NCBI RefSeq assembly: GCF_030936135.1
Contig: NC_082603.1
Location: 17,328,880-17,392,879 of the forward strand
Reading direction: 5' to 3'
Source of the DNA: Gavia stellata
Lineage: Eukaryota > Chordata > Aves > Gaviiformes > Gaviidae
Length of the DNA: 64,000 nt
This document shows, piece by piece, positions 12,702 to 25,319 of this stretch. The notes under the pieces were generated by a model. That model did no database searches and was not told the DNA's origin. It worked only from the letters and a program-made list of their open reading frames with translations. The position numbers and the translations under genes were made by a program. Position 1 is the stretch's first letter. Every line of letters begins with the position of its first letter.

Positions 12702-15700
12702 CTAAAGACATAAATTTAATTGTTAAGGCCATAACAGCTTGTGACGAATCTCTAGAGCACCTTATCTTTAAAAGCAGTTTTATCTGCACCTGCAGATTCC
12801 TTTTGTATTATTTTTATTAATTGTACACATAAAAACACATCTAGAAGTACCTTAATTATTTGTACCAAGATGTTTAGCTATATTCTCACTTTCTCTGAAG
12901 AGGCCATCATTTGGAGGATTTAGTTACAAAAACAAGAGGCAGGAGCTAGTGTACTTAAGTTCCATTGTAAGTATTGTGCTGAACCACTTCCTAATGGAAA
13001 AATTAAGTGAGGCAAAACAATGGAAATGTTAGGCTTCAATTTCAAGGGATCTTAACATTTAATCACAGTTCTGAGATGAGAACAGCTCTACTTTGTTGAT
13101 TACAAAGACTAAAACTTGCAATTATTAAATCATCCAGTTGTACCACAAAGACACATACTATTACAAAAACATTAAGAAAGCCATTATCTTACTTTGCTAA
13201 GCAATCTTTGGAAAACAGAGCAATATAAGGTCTTCTCAAATTTGGGTATGCAAATTGAGGATGGCTTTGCTATAGAGAGGTACAGTCCTTTACTGAAAGG
13301 TACAAGACGCTCTAACAAAACATTTCAAATAGTTCAACTGGTGTTCTCTCATTTTTCTGTCCAGGGTTTTCACTCATTTTTCAGCAGCTACTGTTGATTT
13401 CAAGAGTGTACTAGTCAATTGTGTTAAAGATAAAACTTCAATTTCTATTTTGAGCAAACATTAGGAAAAAGTTCTTAAAATTAAAAATCTTCAGTCTTTT
13501 CTACTTTTCTACTTTCACAAGTAATCACTAAGAATGTAATGATTTTCCTTCTAATCCCATTGCACTCACTGAATTTTCCTATTTTTTTCCAAAGCATCAA
13601 CGAATTTTACAGTTTTGCAAACTTCAAGATGCCAAAAGATGATGCTTTGGAAAATGATCAAAACCAGTTTATCTACTTAGCAAAGTGAAAAAATGGGAGT
13701 CTTCCAGTATTAGAAGTGTCACATTTCCTCAGTCTGTTCCAGCATTAAAAGAAAATACTTTTACAGAGGTAGAAATCTCTTCTCAATGAAGACTTTTCAG
13801 TATTTCAAACTTCAAGTGGTAGTGAGGTCACAAGGGTCAGAAAACAATTTAAGACATTGTGAAGTTTTAAACAAAGGAAGACAGCAGCATCTGTACACAT
13901 AGAAGAGGCATAAATATTTATCACACACAAGATAACAATAGGGCTCCCTACTGACCCTGCTACAATTAAGTTTACTGTACGCTCAAGAAGGTGATACACG
14001 TGCAAGCACCAGAAATCAGAGGCTCAGCACTTCACACTGGATGGATCGTTTTGTCAGTGCCTACCTTCACTGCTGTACTTATATTACTTAGCCATTTCAG
14101 AAATGGAAAAAAAAGAAAAACTCCATTGAGTTGTATTAACTAAGAAGGTTTATAAGCATCTGATAAACTTAACTCATTCATTCCACAGATGAACTTTAGT
14201 GAGGAAGCCTCAAAAAACCCCAAATCCATTAAGGCCCTTGTCTTGCACAGAAACTTAGACATGCACGAACATTGGGATAAGCCATTCCACTGACTTCAAA
14301 TATTTACCATCATCCAAGCTATAGGAGTCAAACATCCTCAAGATCAACAGGCAAGTATTTTATAACTAGAGCAAGAAGTCAGCATTAGTGTCATGCTCTA
14401 GAATATTAACAGGATTAGCACAAATAAATGAACATGCACTTGCGTAACTATGTTTAAGAATAATTACAGTACCTCCAACAGTGTACAACAACTAGTATTT
14501 TTGAAAAACGAGACTGCCATCTTTGAATTTAGGCAAAGATTTTCCATATTACCAAAAACTATTTAAAAAAAATCATTCAAACAATCTTGTCAAACTTGCA
14601 TGCATTGCCTTAATTTAGACATTAAGGCACAGTATTATAGCATTAGAGAAGTAACATAAAAAAGACCTTCAAGGGGTCATTCCTTAGATAAAGTGCTGCT
14701 TACATAAGGTGGCCATGGTTTCAGCATTTATTTTTTTTTTAATGTTACTCAGGACCTAGTACTCCCCTAGCACACATTATTTGCTGCTTTTTTATTTTGT
14801 ATACCATGCCAAGTTATTTGAACAAAAGAGTAAGTAAAAAACAGGTATCTAACTGACTATTATTTCTGACTAAATCTCACCCTTAATCCAGAAGCAGCCA
14901 TATTGGTCCTTCTAATGTTGTACAGTCAAACAAGTTAGGCATATATGAATTTACCATAACTAGTTCACTGCATGGTGACAACAGCTACGTGGTATGCTGA
15001 AATTTTAAATGCCTTAAAATTAATCATGCAATTAAGATTAAAATAGTTGGCATGTTGTAATATGAAAAACAACAGTTATGGTTTCGGCAAGATACAACTA
15101 TAGAGAAGGGGAGTGAAGGTCGCAGTAATCAGACATGATAACACAAAACTGAATAAGCATTTTCCCCAGAGGAAATTAAAGTAAGCAAACTGAGAAAATA
15201 AGACTCATGCCTTGGGTAAGAGGAAAGAGAAATCCAAGGTAATTTTCACATCACTTAGTTTAGAGAATGGTCTTCTTGTCAAACTAAGAGACTAATAGAC
15301 AGAAAGATGGTGTAGAAAGATAAATAAATAAAATTAGCTTTTAGTCATTTAAACTTGGAGATGTTCACAAACTATCTGGGAAAGCTGGGAGGAGAAAAGG
15401 CTGGGATGAAGGAGAATGTGTGTGTGTATGCATGCACACAGTACTTGCAGGCAAATGCTCTTTCTATGCCTGAATTGCCTCTTTAAAAATTTATGCATGA
15501 ATTCACTCAATTAGTCTTGACAAGAGTAAAGGAAGATGAGAAAGGACAAATTAGAAATTTTGAATTATTAGATGTTTCTTTCAAAGCCTAAGAAATAACA
15601 TTTATGCACTGATGGCTGGAAACAGAACAGATATTTTCACTTTTTAATGCATCAAAACTGGTAATTTCCTAGAGCACCAGCTGTCATTCTTTTATTTCCT

Positions 15701-18700
15701 CAGCCAAGTAATTCATAATGTATTCTCTACAGTAGAATGGAAATACCTAAGCAGCAGCAAAAATCCATGCTTTTTAAACCTAGACTATAAAATTTGTTTG
15801 TATACAATATCCTACATGTCAAATCAGAGAAGTAATAAGTAGCAGCATCTTAGTTGTTAACTTTACTTTCCCCCATTCAAACAGGCCAAGGTCAATAACA
15901 TCTTAGATGCCACAGCAATTCACAAGGAAGGGGATACTTCTTGAGGTGTGCACATGTTTTTATGCCACTAGATATGCAGCATTAATTATTCCAACTTCAT
16001 CAGTACAAGTATTGCTTCACTTACTTTTGCAAATAATTCCTGTTGCTGCCTTAGAAGCTCTTCTTCCGGAATGCCGAGGTTCTCCAAGCGTGAACTGGCC
16101 TTTCTTCTCTTTAGTGCTACTGTTTTGCATTCTTGTAAGACTTCTTTTACTTCACTGATATAGGAGCCAAAACCCAAACTTTCTAGTGCTAGAAAGAAAG
16201 AAAACATATAATTCATATTTTACAAAACTTTGGATAATAGATATCAATTTGTTTATTTAAAAGATAAGTGACAAAAAGCTGTGTTCATAAGAAGATCTGA
16301 TAGCTATATTCCCTATCTCTTCTCCTATGCCATTTAAGAGTGCATGTTTTCAGTCTAGAAAAAAATCAAGGTTATTAAGGTTACAACCAAAGAAGTCTGC
16401 ACTTGTAGTGGATTCAAGCTTTCAGATACATTTTGTTAGAGATAGGCATTATTCTTCAAAAGACATCTTTCTCCCATCTTCTACATATCAGAATAAAGCA
16501 CAATTTATACAACTAAGAAGTCCTTCCCAGCTGAATTGTTAACCTTTTAATCTCTCAGGGAGTTTATCTTTCCAGTTTTGTTACAAGTCTTCAACAGAAG
16601 GTAAATTAGCAACCTATAACAGAGCAAAAACAATGCACATAAAATGATCACAGATCCTTCATTAGGACAGAAATAATTAATATTACCGTAGACCTGTGAA
16701 TTTTAGCTTTTGTCTTTTAATATCTAAATTCATATTTCAAGTGCCAACAAGCTAATAATGCATAGCTCGCACATATAAAGTTATATCAAATTATGTAGCA
16801 GCTCTATTTTTTTTTATTTCTCAACAGAAACCCTTTTATCTATCTCCACATGAAAATGTATTCAGAAACTAAAATCTTGCACTTTTATCTGCCCAAAGAA
16901 ATCTGAAATGCAACTATATCCTGCAACAACAGGGGTTTTTTTTAAAGAATGGAAAAGTAACAGAAAGTATTATAAAAACCCAGGTAGAACATGTGACAAA
17001 ATGCACACTGTTTCCTGATTCACCATTTACTATGATATACCTCCACACATAGACACACCTCAAAGTGGAAACTATTACAGAATATGCTAGAAATATTACA
17101 TAAACACCAATTATACTAGAAACAAGTCTCAGTTTAATAAAACACCTGGTTCATTTCCAGCATTCACACAAATAAGAGTTTTCTTTACGGAATAATGGTT
17201 GTTTTAACCTTTATCTTACTTTTTTCCAACCTTATGTCACAAGCTGTTAAAAGAAATAGCACTAAAATAAACTGCACAAAAGTAATCAACAACTTGTTAT
17301 AAACAAGCTGTTAGTTACACTAACTCAGACTATATTCTAACATTAATTTTGTCAGCAACCTTTCCCTACCCATAATTATGGCAGCATGCCATTGTATCAT
17401 ACACCTAAACAATAACTCAAACACATTCTGTAAGTTTACAGCTTCCAACCTCTACTCAAGGAGACAATTAATACACAGTCTTCAATAGGGCAGTACAGTG
17501 CAGCTGTCTAGTCATGCAGGACTACCATTCCTTTAACATATAACATTTGGCAAATGAATTTACATAATACCTATTTCTTAAGAAAAATAAATTCAGAAGA
17601 CAAACTAATTTAGAGATAATCAAATTACTTCAGACAGTATGTCAGTTCAGCCTCAGCCCACACACAGACACTGGAAACACTTTTTTCAATTAGCCCACAG
17701 TTTCTATGAGAATTACCAAAAACCTTCAGAAACTTGTTTAATCCAACCTCAGCAGATAGGAGGCAAATCCATGTCCCATGGCCCAGAACTGGTTAGCTAA
17801 GCAGTCTATAAATATTTAGGAACTCATTCAATTTTAAAATGTAAACAATATATACAGTAAACTATCCAAAATAATAATTTTTATTTTAACCAAAGTATAA
17901 AATTTTAAGGACTCTACAAGTCTAACATCACTAAGACAAACCATCATAGCAAGTACATAGGTGTCCGTCAAAAGAACATTGCCATCCCTCACCATGGGGA
18001 ATCTGCTGCATCAGAATATGAACAACTGCCCAATCTGAAGTCAACAGCAAGATGTGTTTTTACAGAAATTTTAGATGTCCCTTAAAAGAAAAGACATTAA
18101 TGGAAAGAACTTACAGTTATGTATTGAATATAGCACACTAAAAAAAAAAAATATCCAAAAGAAAACATGTAATATAACCAAGACAGATTTGTACAATTGT
18201 TCAAAATAATAAAGCTATGAAGAACCATATATGCACCATAGGTCTAGTGCATCAAATGACTGAATCCCAAAGCACAGCATCTTTTTTTTTGGGGGGTGGG
18301 GGGCTGGCAGGGGGTGGAACGGGACAGAGGGATGGGATGACACAGACAACAGGGACTTCTCATAATTACAAACTCCAAATCACAACTATCCTTTCCCCAG
18401 TTGCCTCCCACTCTTAAAGACTGCATGAAGGTGCAGATCTCTGATTAATCAGTTAAGCATAATTAGTTATACATTTGTTTTTTATATAATCAGGTCATTC
18501 ATATCTGAGTTTTAACTTTTTAAGCTCCTTTCAAAGAAAAATAACTTCCAAAGTAAAATCCCAAACATTAACAGTTGTTTGCATTTTTTTTTAACATTAA
18601 ATGCTAATGTAAATGCTGTCAGTATCCTAACAATCCATGAAAATAAGCTACAGGATTTGCTGTCAATCCACAGCCTACCTTACTGCACAACAGTTCTATG

Positions 18701-21700
18701 TAGACAAAGTAATCAACTTCAAAAAATGGTGATTTAACATCTCACCATTTTCAGAATTCAATGGAAGTTTAATTTGTCATAAAAAGCCTGCTTCATCACG
18801 ACTTGCATAACTATCAAATGAGGCTATTTTCTGTTCCAGGGTGGAAGGATATTAATTTGCTTATTAGAGTCTCAGACTCACAACTGGGTTCCTGATGGTG
18901 GGATTCAACAATAAACATGGAGACTATCTCCACTTATGACTATTACGTAGCCTTGATGCCTTTTGGTACTCTGCAGGGAAGCTGCTTTGTGTTTTATCAC
19001 TAGCAGTGAACGGCATAGTCTGAGAACATCTACCAAATCAGATCTCTCATGGGATGCAAGAAGTCTCTGCTTTCCTTCCCCTGTGCTGCTGACACCCAGT
19101 CAAGCGTTTGTGCTACCACACAATGAAGCACAGCAGGGACTTCATCTGTCTGAAACATAACCCAGTGGTAGGGGGAAAGAGTTCTAGCTCAGCACATGGC
19201 CACACAATCATTTTTACTAGTGCAGCAAAGGAAGGGGTGTCTTAAGCACCACTGCTGCCAAACACGTAAGTACAGTGACGAAGTGCAGTTTCACATTACC
19301 TCTAATACAGTCCAATGGCAGGGTGTCACCAACTGCAGTGTCTCTTTCCCCTTCCTCCTTCCCAGTGAAATACCCTTCCCTCCTCCTTGTTTCCAATCCA
19401 GTAACTTCTTGTTTACAGAAACAGTCAAATCGGCAAATTCACCTGACAGAAAACTGTGCTCCCCCCTAGATTCTCAAAAAGCAACAGGGTCAATTGGATC
19501 AGCAATTGCTAGTTCCAGCTCTAGGGAGGGTACAAAAAGATTACTCTCGGCAGCAGCCTCTGTGTTAGCATCATTTTACTTCTAAATGAACTGGTTTAAG
19601 CATTCACAAGCAACAAGAGATCTGGATGACCACAACAAACATATTTCAATTACTTAATTTGTTAGCATCATTGTCATGGAGCTACATTAAGAGGCAGTCA
19701 ACATCCATGAAGATAGATGAAAATGCTGAAATGCTATACCTATATACGCATAACCACTGTTTCCAAAATCAGCCATCTAAACCCTCATACCTCACAGAGG
19801 GAACATCTGCCAACTGACCAGCATCTGGAAGAAGCTAATAGCACATACACCTCCCTAAAGATAAGAACAGCAGAAAATCCAAGAACAACTTCTTCCACCT
19901 CCAGAGCATTACAAAAATGGACACATCTCCAAAGTTTTCCTTAGCAATATCTGACTAAAAAGTACACATCTAATATGAAAACAATTTTTCCTACCTCTAA
20001 AATCTGGTAACACGAAGACATAGAACCCAGTGAAATACTTGGTTTGCGACCACCTGCTGCTGATATGCACACACACATGTCTGTATATACACACATGCAC
20101 ACATACATACACACATTTTGGTTTCAATTTGTTTTCCAAAAACAAATTTTCTAGGGCAGCAACAGGTGAAATCTTTTTTAAGGACCACCACTACTGGGCA
20201 AAAAATACTTTCATACATGAATTCTTTATTGTCCTCAACCTTAAAGATCATGTCTATTCCTGTGTTAAGAACTGAGCTCAAACATTTTGGTGGTCACCTG
20301 AAAAAACTATCCATGTATTTAGAAGTGTCATACCCAAAGTACGCTTCCACATGCAAGCACAAGTTTCACTCTTTACATCCTGAGCTTCTGTGATGGAGTT
20401 GCTTTGCTAAACTTCCAGATTTACATGTACTTTATTTAATATTAAAGCTTATACCTGCTAATTTTTTCTTTTGCTGATCATAATCCAGTCAAGTACTTGA
20501 AATTCTTCTGGAGAGCAAGTTGATATAATCCAAAGGAATCAGATCTTTTTTGTTTCAAACAGAGAATCGTTACCAAAAAAAGGTAACATTTTTTAAACTA
20601 ACTTGATACTGTCACAGTCCTGAGAATAGCTCTACTGCAAATACTACTGTTAATATCTCTACCAGGCAGCAAGAATAAAGTACCCTTTCACTATTACTGC
20701 TATAGATCTGCTTGCAGCAGACACTGGTATCAACAACCTTTGCTTAAGTAGCAAAGTGAATGATTCCTGAAAAAAGATGCCTGTTGCAGACTTAAGGTTG
20801 AGGCAAGGAAGCTCCCTGTTTGTGGCAGAATTTGAAGAAAAGCAAATGAGAGACAGCGAATTCTCCTTTTATTCAAGCAAGGGGAAGTGGAAGTCAACAG
20901 CAGAAAAAGATGCAAGGGCATAGGTCATGTTTAAATGCTTTATATAACAGACACAAATACTTACTTTTAAACAATCAGACTCCAAGGATAGCCCTAGAGG
21001 AATATTTTACTTTTTCTAGGATCCAGACAGGATGACTCTGGATTAAAGCCTGGGTCCCACACACCCAATCATACATCTTTTCGCAGTCTCCAGTTAGAAA
21101 GACATTTAAGAAGTTCAGGATCTTAAAGCATGCTGTAAAAGAAATCTGCATAACCATTCGAAAAAACAGACCTGTTTCACAGGTACGAAAAAGACGAATG
21201 GATTTGGTGACTTCACTCAACACATCACAGACTTCTCTGAACCACAAAATGAGAGCTGGTCGGGAGCACACTCAACAGTCGCTCTAACCACACAAAGACG
21301 ACCTTCCCTTGCAATGCGACTGGCAAGCCAGATAACACATACTTTTCCTCCAGACCCTTCAAAGACCCCTGCCTTTTGTTTTTCATATAGCTACAAGAAA
21401 CCACAGAGGAAAAAGTCGCGACGGGACAGGAGCGGCTCAAAGCCTGAATGACCCGGGGGGTACCGGGCAGAGGCACACCGCCTGCGGAAGCTTACCTTGT
21501 ATGACATGCTCTGGGGAGATGGTTTTCTTCTCCGACTTGTTGCAGATCTCGTTGGCCTCGGAGGAGATGAGGTGGATGAATTCAGTGCAGCAGTTTACCA
21601 CCAGCTCCCGGGCATCATTTGCCACGCGGACGTTGGGGAGCGTTTCCTTGATCATCTTGTTGATGGCAGCCCTAGGGATGGTGAGGTCGTCGTCGTTGCC

Positions 21701-21715
21701 CGACGACGAGGCCAT
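12555..21715 (-). CDS. DR1: DR1 / NC2-beta, TBP-associated transcription repressor (whole coding span, 3 exons)
   Basis: The joined exons 21,496-21,715, 16,025-16,188 and 12,555-12,701 give 176 codons plus stop, the same length as human DR1, and the translation is nearly identical to it. DR1 is the beta subunit of negative cofactor 2. It pairs with DRAP1 through a histone fold, clamps TBP on promoter DNA and blocks TFIIB/TFIIA entry; it is nuclear. Visible parts are an H2B-like histone fold at about residues 12-75, a helix around 80-100, a Gln/Ala-rich stretch at about 120-165 and an acidic tail ending DEDDEDDI. The start is the ATG at 21,715, with A at -3 and G at +4, inside a CpG island. 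Intron phases are 1 and 0, all with GT-AG ends. The introns are about 5.3 and 3.3 kb. Confidence 0.97.
16025..16188 (-). CDS. DR1: DR1 coding exon 2
   Basis: Starts after CTTTCTAG and encodes residues 74-128, including LESLGFGSYI, the KRRKASSRLE basic segment and EEELLRQQQELFAK. The donor is AAA|GTAAGTG, phase 0. Confidence 0.97.
18287..18340 (+). repeat. G-rich tract in DR1 intron 1
   Basis: After a T run come G runs at 18,291-18,296, 18,298-18,303, 18,310-18,314, 18,321-18,323 and 18,334-18,336, spaced by 1-10 bases. This meets the usual rule for a potential G-quadruplex. It lies on the strand opposite the DR1 mRNA, that is, on the transcribed template. Confidence 0.7.
20062..20116. repeat. 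Imperfect CA microsatellite
   Basis: An interrupted (CA)n/(TACA)n tract in DR1 intron 1, with blocks of ACACAC broken by ATGT, TGTATAT and ATGC. It is simple-sequence DNA and not coding, although both strands are open across it. Confidence 0.8.
21496..21715 (-). CDS. DR1: DR1 coding exon 1
   Basis: Encodes residues 1-73 plus one base, beginning MASSSGNDDDLTIPRAAINK, and holds almost all of the histone fold. The donor reads CAAG|GTAAG at 21,495. Confidence 0.97.
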
Positions 21716-22420
21716 CCTGCCTGCCGCTCGCTCCCCGAGAGGCGCTCAGCTCCCGCGCTCACGGGCTCCCCCTCAGCTCCCGCGCGGGGCTCCAGCGCGC
21801 GGAGAGCCGGCGAGGGGCGGGCGCTGCCGCGGGAGGCGACGCTGCGGAGGGGCGGCGGCGCCGCTAGACGAGCGGGCCGGGGGCCGCTGCCGGGCCGCCG
21901 GTGCGCGGAGCCGGGAAGCGCTGCTTGGGCTCAGGGCTCCCTCGGCCGCGGCGCCTGCCACTGCCGCTTCCGCCACATCCTTCGGGCGCTGGCGCCGCCG
22001 CTTTATAAACAGCCTGAGGGAAGGCGAGCCGCCAAATTACCCGCGCGTAGCACGGCCCGGCTCGGCGCCCTCCTCCCCCGGCGGCGGCGGCGGCGGCGTT
22101 TGGCCCGATGGTGAGGGCGGCCGCGAGGCGGAAACGGTCTGACTACAGGCTCGACCTGCGAGGGACGTCGCTTCCGCCGGAAGCCGGGATACGCTTCCGC
22201 CGCCTGCCCCACCCCCCGCCCGAGGAGCGCCGGAAGCGCGGGCGGCGCGCGGCCTCTGAGGCGGCGCCACGTGCGGGCGGTGGCAGTGGCGAGGGATCTG
22301 CCGCCCTCCCCGCCGCCGGCCTGGCTGGGCCCCGTGTCTCCTTCGAGAGCTGCTCTCTGTCCCCGCCTGGGCTCCCCCAGGCCCCGCCCGTGCCCCTCAA
22401 TGCCTGTAGCAGCAGGGGAT
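21690..22420 (-). promoter_or_regulatory. DR1: CpG-island promoter of DR1
   Basis: Very GC- and CpG-rich DNA covers the DR1 start codon and about 700 bases upstream. Several ETS-type motifs (CCGGAAG / CTTCCG) sit at about 22,165-22,235. Long open frames on both strands here are a by-product of GC content. The 5' UTR probably runs from about 21,975 to 21,716. Confidence 0.8.
22002..22007 (-). promoter_or_regulatory. DR1: TATA-like box of DR1
   Basis: The minus strand reads GTTTATAAAG, so TATAAA falls at 22,007-22,002, about 290 bases upstream of the ATG. If it is used, transcription would start near 21,975. The motif is palindromic and also reads TATAAA on the plus strand (22,004-22,009). It is an island of AT in otherwise GC-rich DNA. 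Confidence 0.5.
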
Positions 22421-22754
22421 TTTCCACCCTCAGTAAGCTCGTTCCCGGAGCAGGACAAGCGGCTGGTGCTCAGCTCTTCATCCGCAGTTTATCCACGAGT
22501 TGCAGTCATTGCTGGATTTATTCAGGATGCATCTGTGAAGCTGCATTTTCTGCTCTCATCCACACCATAAACAGTAGCATAAGGGTAGCATGAAACAAAA
22601 TAACCAAACCACGCTGGTAGTTGTGGAAGGCCCATTAAAACCTGCAGTCGGTGTAGCTCCTTGTTTATTTGTGCTACAAAGGAAAAACACAGGGTAAAGC
22701 AGCCCAGCCCCCAGCTGCTGACCAGAGACAACCACCTCTAAGCCATACTAAGAG

Positions 22755-23165
22755 TGAAACAACAAAGTCGGTACCGAGCCCATGATCAGGACGGTTTTCC
22801 GAGATGAGTAACTCAATAACAACTAGTTTGTTATTAAGCAGGCATTCTTTAATACAGCGCTGGGCAGCACTGGGGATTTGTCCACCACAAGTGCTTCAAC
22901 GGGTTAGCAAAGCACCTCAGTTCATATACAGAAAAATCATGCATATTAATCAGAATTCTAAAAAGGGCGGTCTTATGTGGATGAGTTGCCGGAATTCATT
23001 TGCATAGTCCAAGCATGCGCAGTAAAATGAGGGTTAGGGTCTTTTCACCCTCCGGTGGTCGTTCATAGTCTTCCTCACACTGTCCGCTAGTTGAACTTCA
23101 GGCTTCCGTTGTCCGTACATGGTCATGGAATTGGCTCATCCATCCTTTGGCCTCGGAACGTTACA
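22755..23165 (-). mobile_element. Probable solo LTR of an endogenous retrovirus
   Basis: A segment of about 411 bp between DR1 and the RDH8-like gene. Read on the minus strand it begins TGTAACG and ends GTTTCA, so it has the TG...CA ends of an LTR with imperfect inverted tips. It carries an octamer ATGCAAAT in the U3-like part and an ATTAAAG poly(A)-like signal followed by a short R/U5-like tail. The flanking 5 bases (AAGAG / AAAGG) are similar but not the same, which suggests an old insertion. No internal retroviral region is seen, so it is a solo LTR and cannot move. I cannot assign the family (class II or ERVL-like). Confidence 0.55.
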
Positions 23166-24440
23166 AAAGGGTCAGTTTGAATTAGTTCTTTAGCACTTAC
23201 CTTGACACAAATGCCTCGAGTCCCTGTTATCAAGGATATACTCAGGAGGCATAATGAGCTACCTCAAGGCCCATTTGATCTTGTCAGGAAGGGAGTTACA
23301 CGTCTTGAAACATCCTATTATCAACTCTGCTCAGCAAATAACTAAAACTATGCAAGTAAAGCTTTTATGTATCACAGTAGGGTCTCAGCCAGGGACTGTC
23401 AGTGATTTAACCCTTCATTCATTTGGAAAGGGGACCCGCCAGCTGCAGGCCTTGCCACTGACCAGCCTTGCTGTTCTTTGGACATCTTTGCCCAAGCCGT
23501 GACCTGCCTGCGCTGAACCCTAACCTTCAACGGATGGTGACAGGGTCTCTCTGGCTGCACCTCGGCGTGCAGAGGAGCAACTGGTCATGCTCCCTTCAGC
23601 CTGGCAGCACTCTACTGTCATTTAATTCCTACCTTCCCATTTGCAGCCTAGGGGCTATTCCCACCTCTGCCCCATCCACACACTGATGATGCAGTCCAGG
23701 TACCAGCCTCGTATTTTGGAGAAGGAGGTCTGAGTTATGACTGGGACATAAATGAGGCCTCCAGTTGTGTGCACGGGCTGCTGCTGCAGACAGTGACCTC
23801 CAAGCACTCCCCTGCCTGTGGTTGTAGGGAGGTTCCTGCACACCCCCACACCTTGGGCCTCAGCAAAGGGCCGTGACTGCAAAGCAAACCAAGCGTTACC
23901 TGAAGTGCGTGGTATCCACAGGAGTTGCTGCTTTGCTCCTCTGAGCTAGCCTTTGGGGAGAAGCAGGGCAGGGCCACTGCAAGTCCCAGCATGGAGTTAG
24001 ATTTAGGCTTAGCGATAAAGTACTGAGGGGAAGAGAATGCCAGTTCCTGTGTCCACAGTGAGCTCCAAGTGGGCTCTCTGAGTGAAACCAGGACTGCTGC
24101 TGGAACGTGCTGAGAAACTGCAGCCTGGAGGCGCGAGGCACCGGGTCTTCATCTCGGCCCAGGGCAGCACTGAGGCAAGGCTGGAGGTCAGAGAACAAGA
24201 ATGCCATGCAGGAACAGTGCTTAAACCCAGGTCCTCAGCTTAGCCTCAGCTGACTTGTAGGACTAGGCTGAGAGAAAGAGGGGCTAGAGTTTTGGTTTAA
24301 TAAGTACTTATTAGGGTGCCTTGGAAAAGGAGAGGCTGGGGCTCAGCCACTCAAGGAACTGAAGACATTTAATGGATTTAATGACTTATAACTGATAATA
24401 TTTTGTTATTTCTGAAAAAAATAGTATCCAGACAGTAAGA
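23166..24440. other. Intergenic spacer between DR1 and the RDH8-like gene
   Basis: No splice-supported coding sequence was recognised. The segment at about 23.2-24.3 kb is richer in GC than the surrounding introns and may contain decayed repeat sequence. Overlapping open frames on both strands have no domain signature. Confidence 0.5.
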
Positions 24441-24474
24441 AGATATTTTATTTTCAGATGCTTTTAAAAAACAA

Positions 24475-24480
24475 TTTATT
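24475..24480 (-). promoter_or_regulatory. Candidate poly(A) signal of the RDH8-like gene
   Basis: AATAAA on the minus strand (plus TTTATT), about 600 bases beyond the stop codon. A second copy is at 24,447-24,452. This would give a 3' UTR of roughly 600 bases. Confidence 0.4.
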
Positions 24481-25085
24481 GTCCACTATGTGTAATATGG
24501 CAGTAAGCATTGCGTATAAAGGAAGCATTCAGAATATTGTAACATATATATATGAATAATAAATATTCTAGTTGTGACATTTTAAGACTGATGAGACTTT
24601 CTCTTACGTTACTGGTAAATAGACCTGATTTCTGAAAATGAGAATGCTCTTGTGATTGAGGGATTACTATAATAAATCTATTATTTTCTAATAAGTAAAA
24701 ACAGAAAATATTTTAATGATATGAAGTATCTAAATAATTTACATACAGTACACATCTCAGTATGTATTCTATTCTAATAAGTGGAAGGGATCGGGTTAAT
24801 ACTGAATATGCCAGTATCAGTCAATGTTCATGTTCCCATCAAAACAGATCTCTCTAAAAAGCAAACAGTAAACAGAATAAACCTATAGTTAGAGGATTTT
24901 AATTTCAAGGTTCTGCAAACTGTAAAGTTCAAGATAAATGCATTGAGCTGAATATCTTAGCTAAGCTCAAATAAACATCTTGAATGCCTTTTCACAATTA
25001 CAGAGCAAAGGCATTTGAATAACAATATACTGCGTTATCAGTAGCTACAACAAGTAATTCCAATTTGCACTATATAATCTCATAC

Positions 25086-25319
25086 TTATTGTGAGGGTTT
25101 TCCCAGGTCAAAGCTCTTTCTACTTCTCCACCTTAGCAATTTGATAAAGTTAAGACTTGCACTGAAGATTTTGTCATGATGAAAAACCATTTTGTAGAAT
25201 ATATCAATGGGTAGATCTCCATTTGGATCTGCATATTTCAGGGTTGTCATTGGAGTGTACAAGGTGTTGGTCTGATGGCGAAAAGGTGGATTTTCTGCAA
25301 GAATTATCTTTACTGTATG
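25086..25319 (-). CDS. RDH8-like exon 6 (terminal)
   Basis: Residues 239-315, starting [20 protein letters not shown], which matches the RDH8 segment containing PPLRRQTN. It is followed by a variable basic and hydrophobic tail ending [10 protein letters not shown] and then TAA at 25,086-25,088. The acceptor is TTCTTGACAG. Confidence 0.92.
   Translation of the reverse strand, partial: HTVKIILAENPPFRHQTNTLYTPMTTLKYADPNGDLPIDIFYKMVFHHDKIFSASLNFIKLLRWRSRKSFDLGKPSQ

Noticed and set aside
19196-19585. 129-codon plus-strand frame in DR1 intron 1
   Set aside because: Ser-rich translation without family signature, and antisense to a well-defined intron. Possibly old repeat DNA, but not a gene I can support.
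20062-20116. Regular repeats considered as a CRISPR-like array
   Set aside because: It is an imperfect CA microsatellite in a vertebrate intron, with no repeat-spacer structure.
21497-22142. Plus-strand open frames of over 200 codons opposite DR1 exon 1
   Set aside because: Antisense to a conserved exon and CpG island, low-complexity Arg/Ala/Pro composition, no domain.
23028-23040. GGGTTAGGGT resembling telomere repeat
   Set aside because: Barely more than one and a half units, inside the LTR-like segment. Not an interstitial telomere array.
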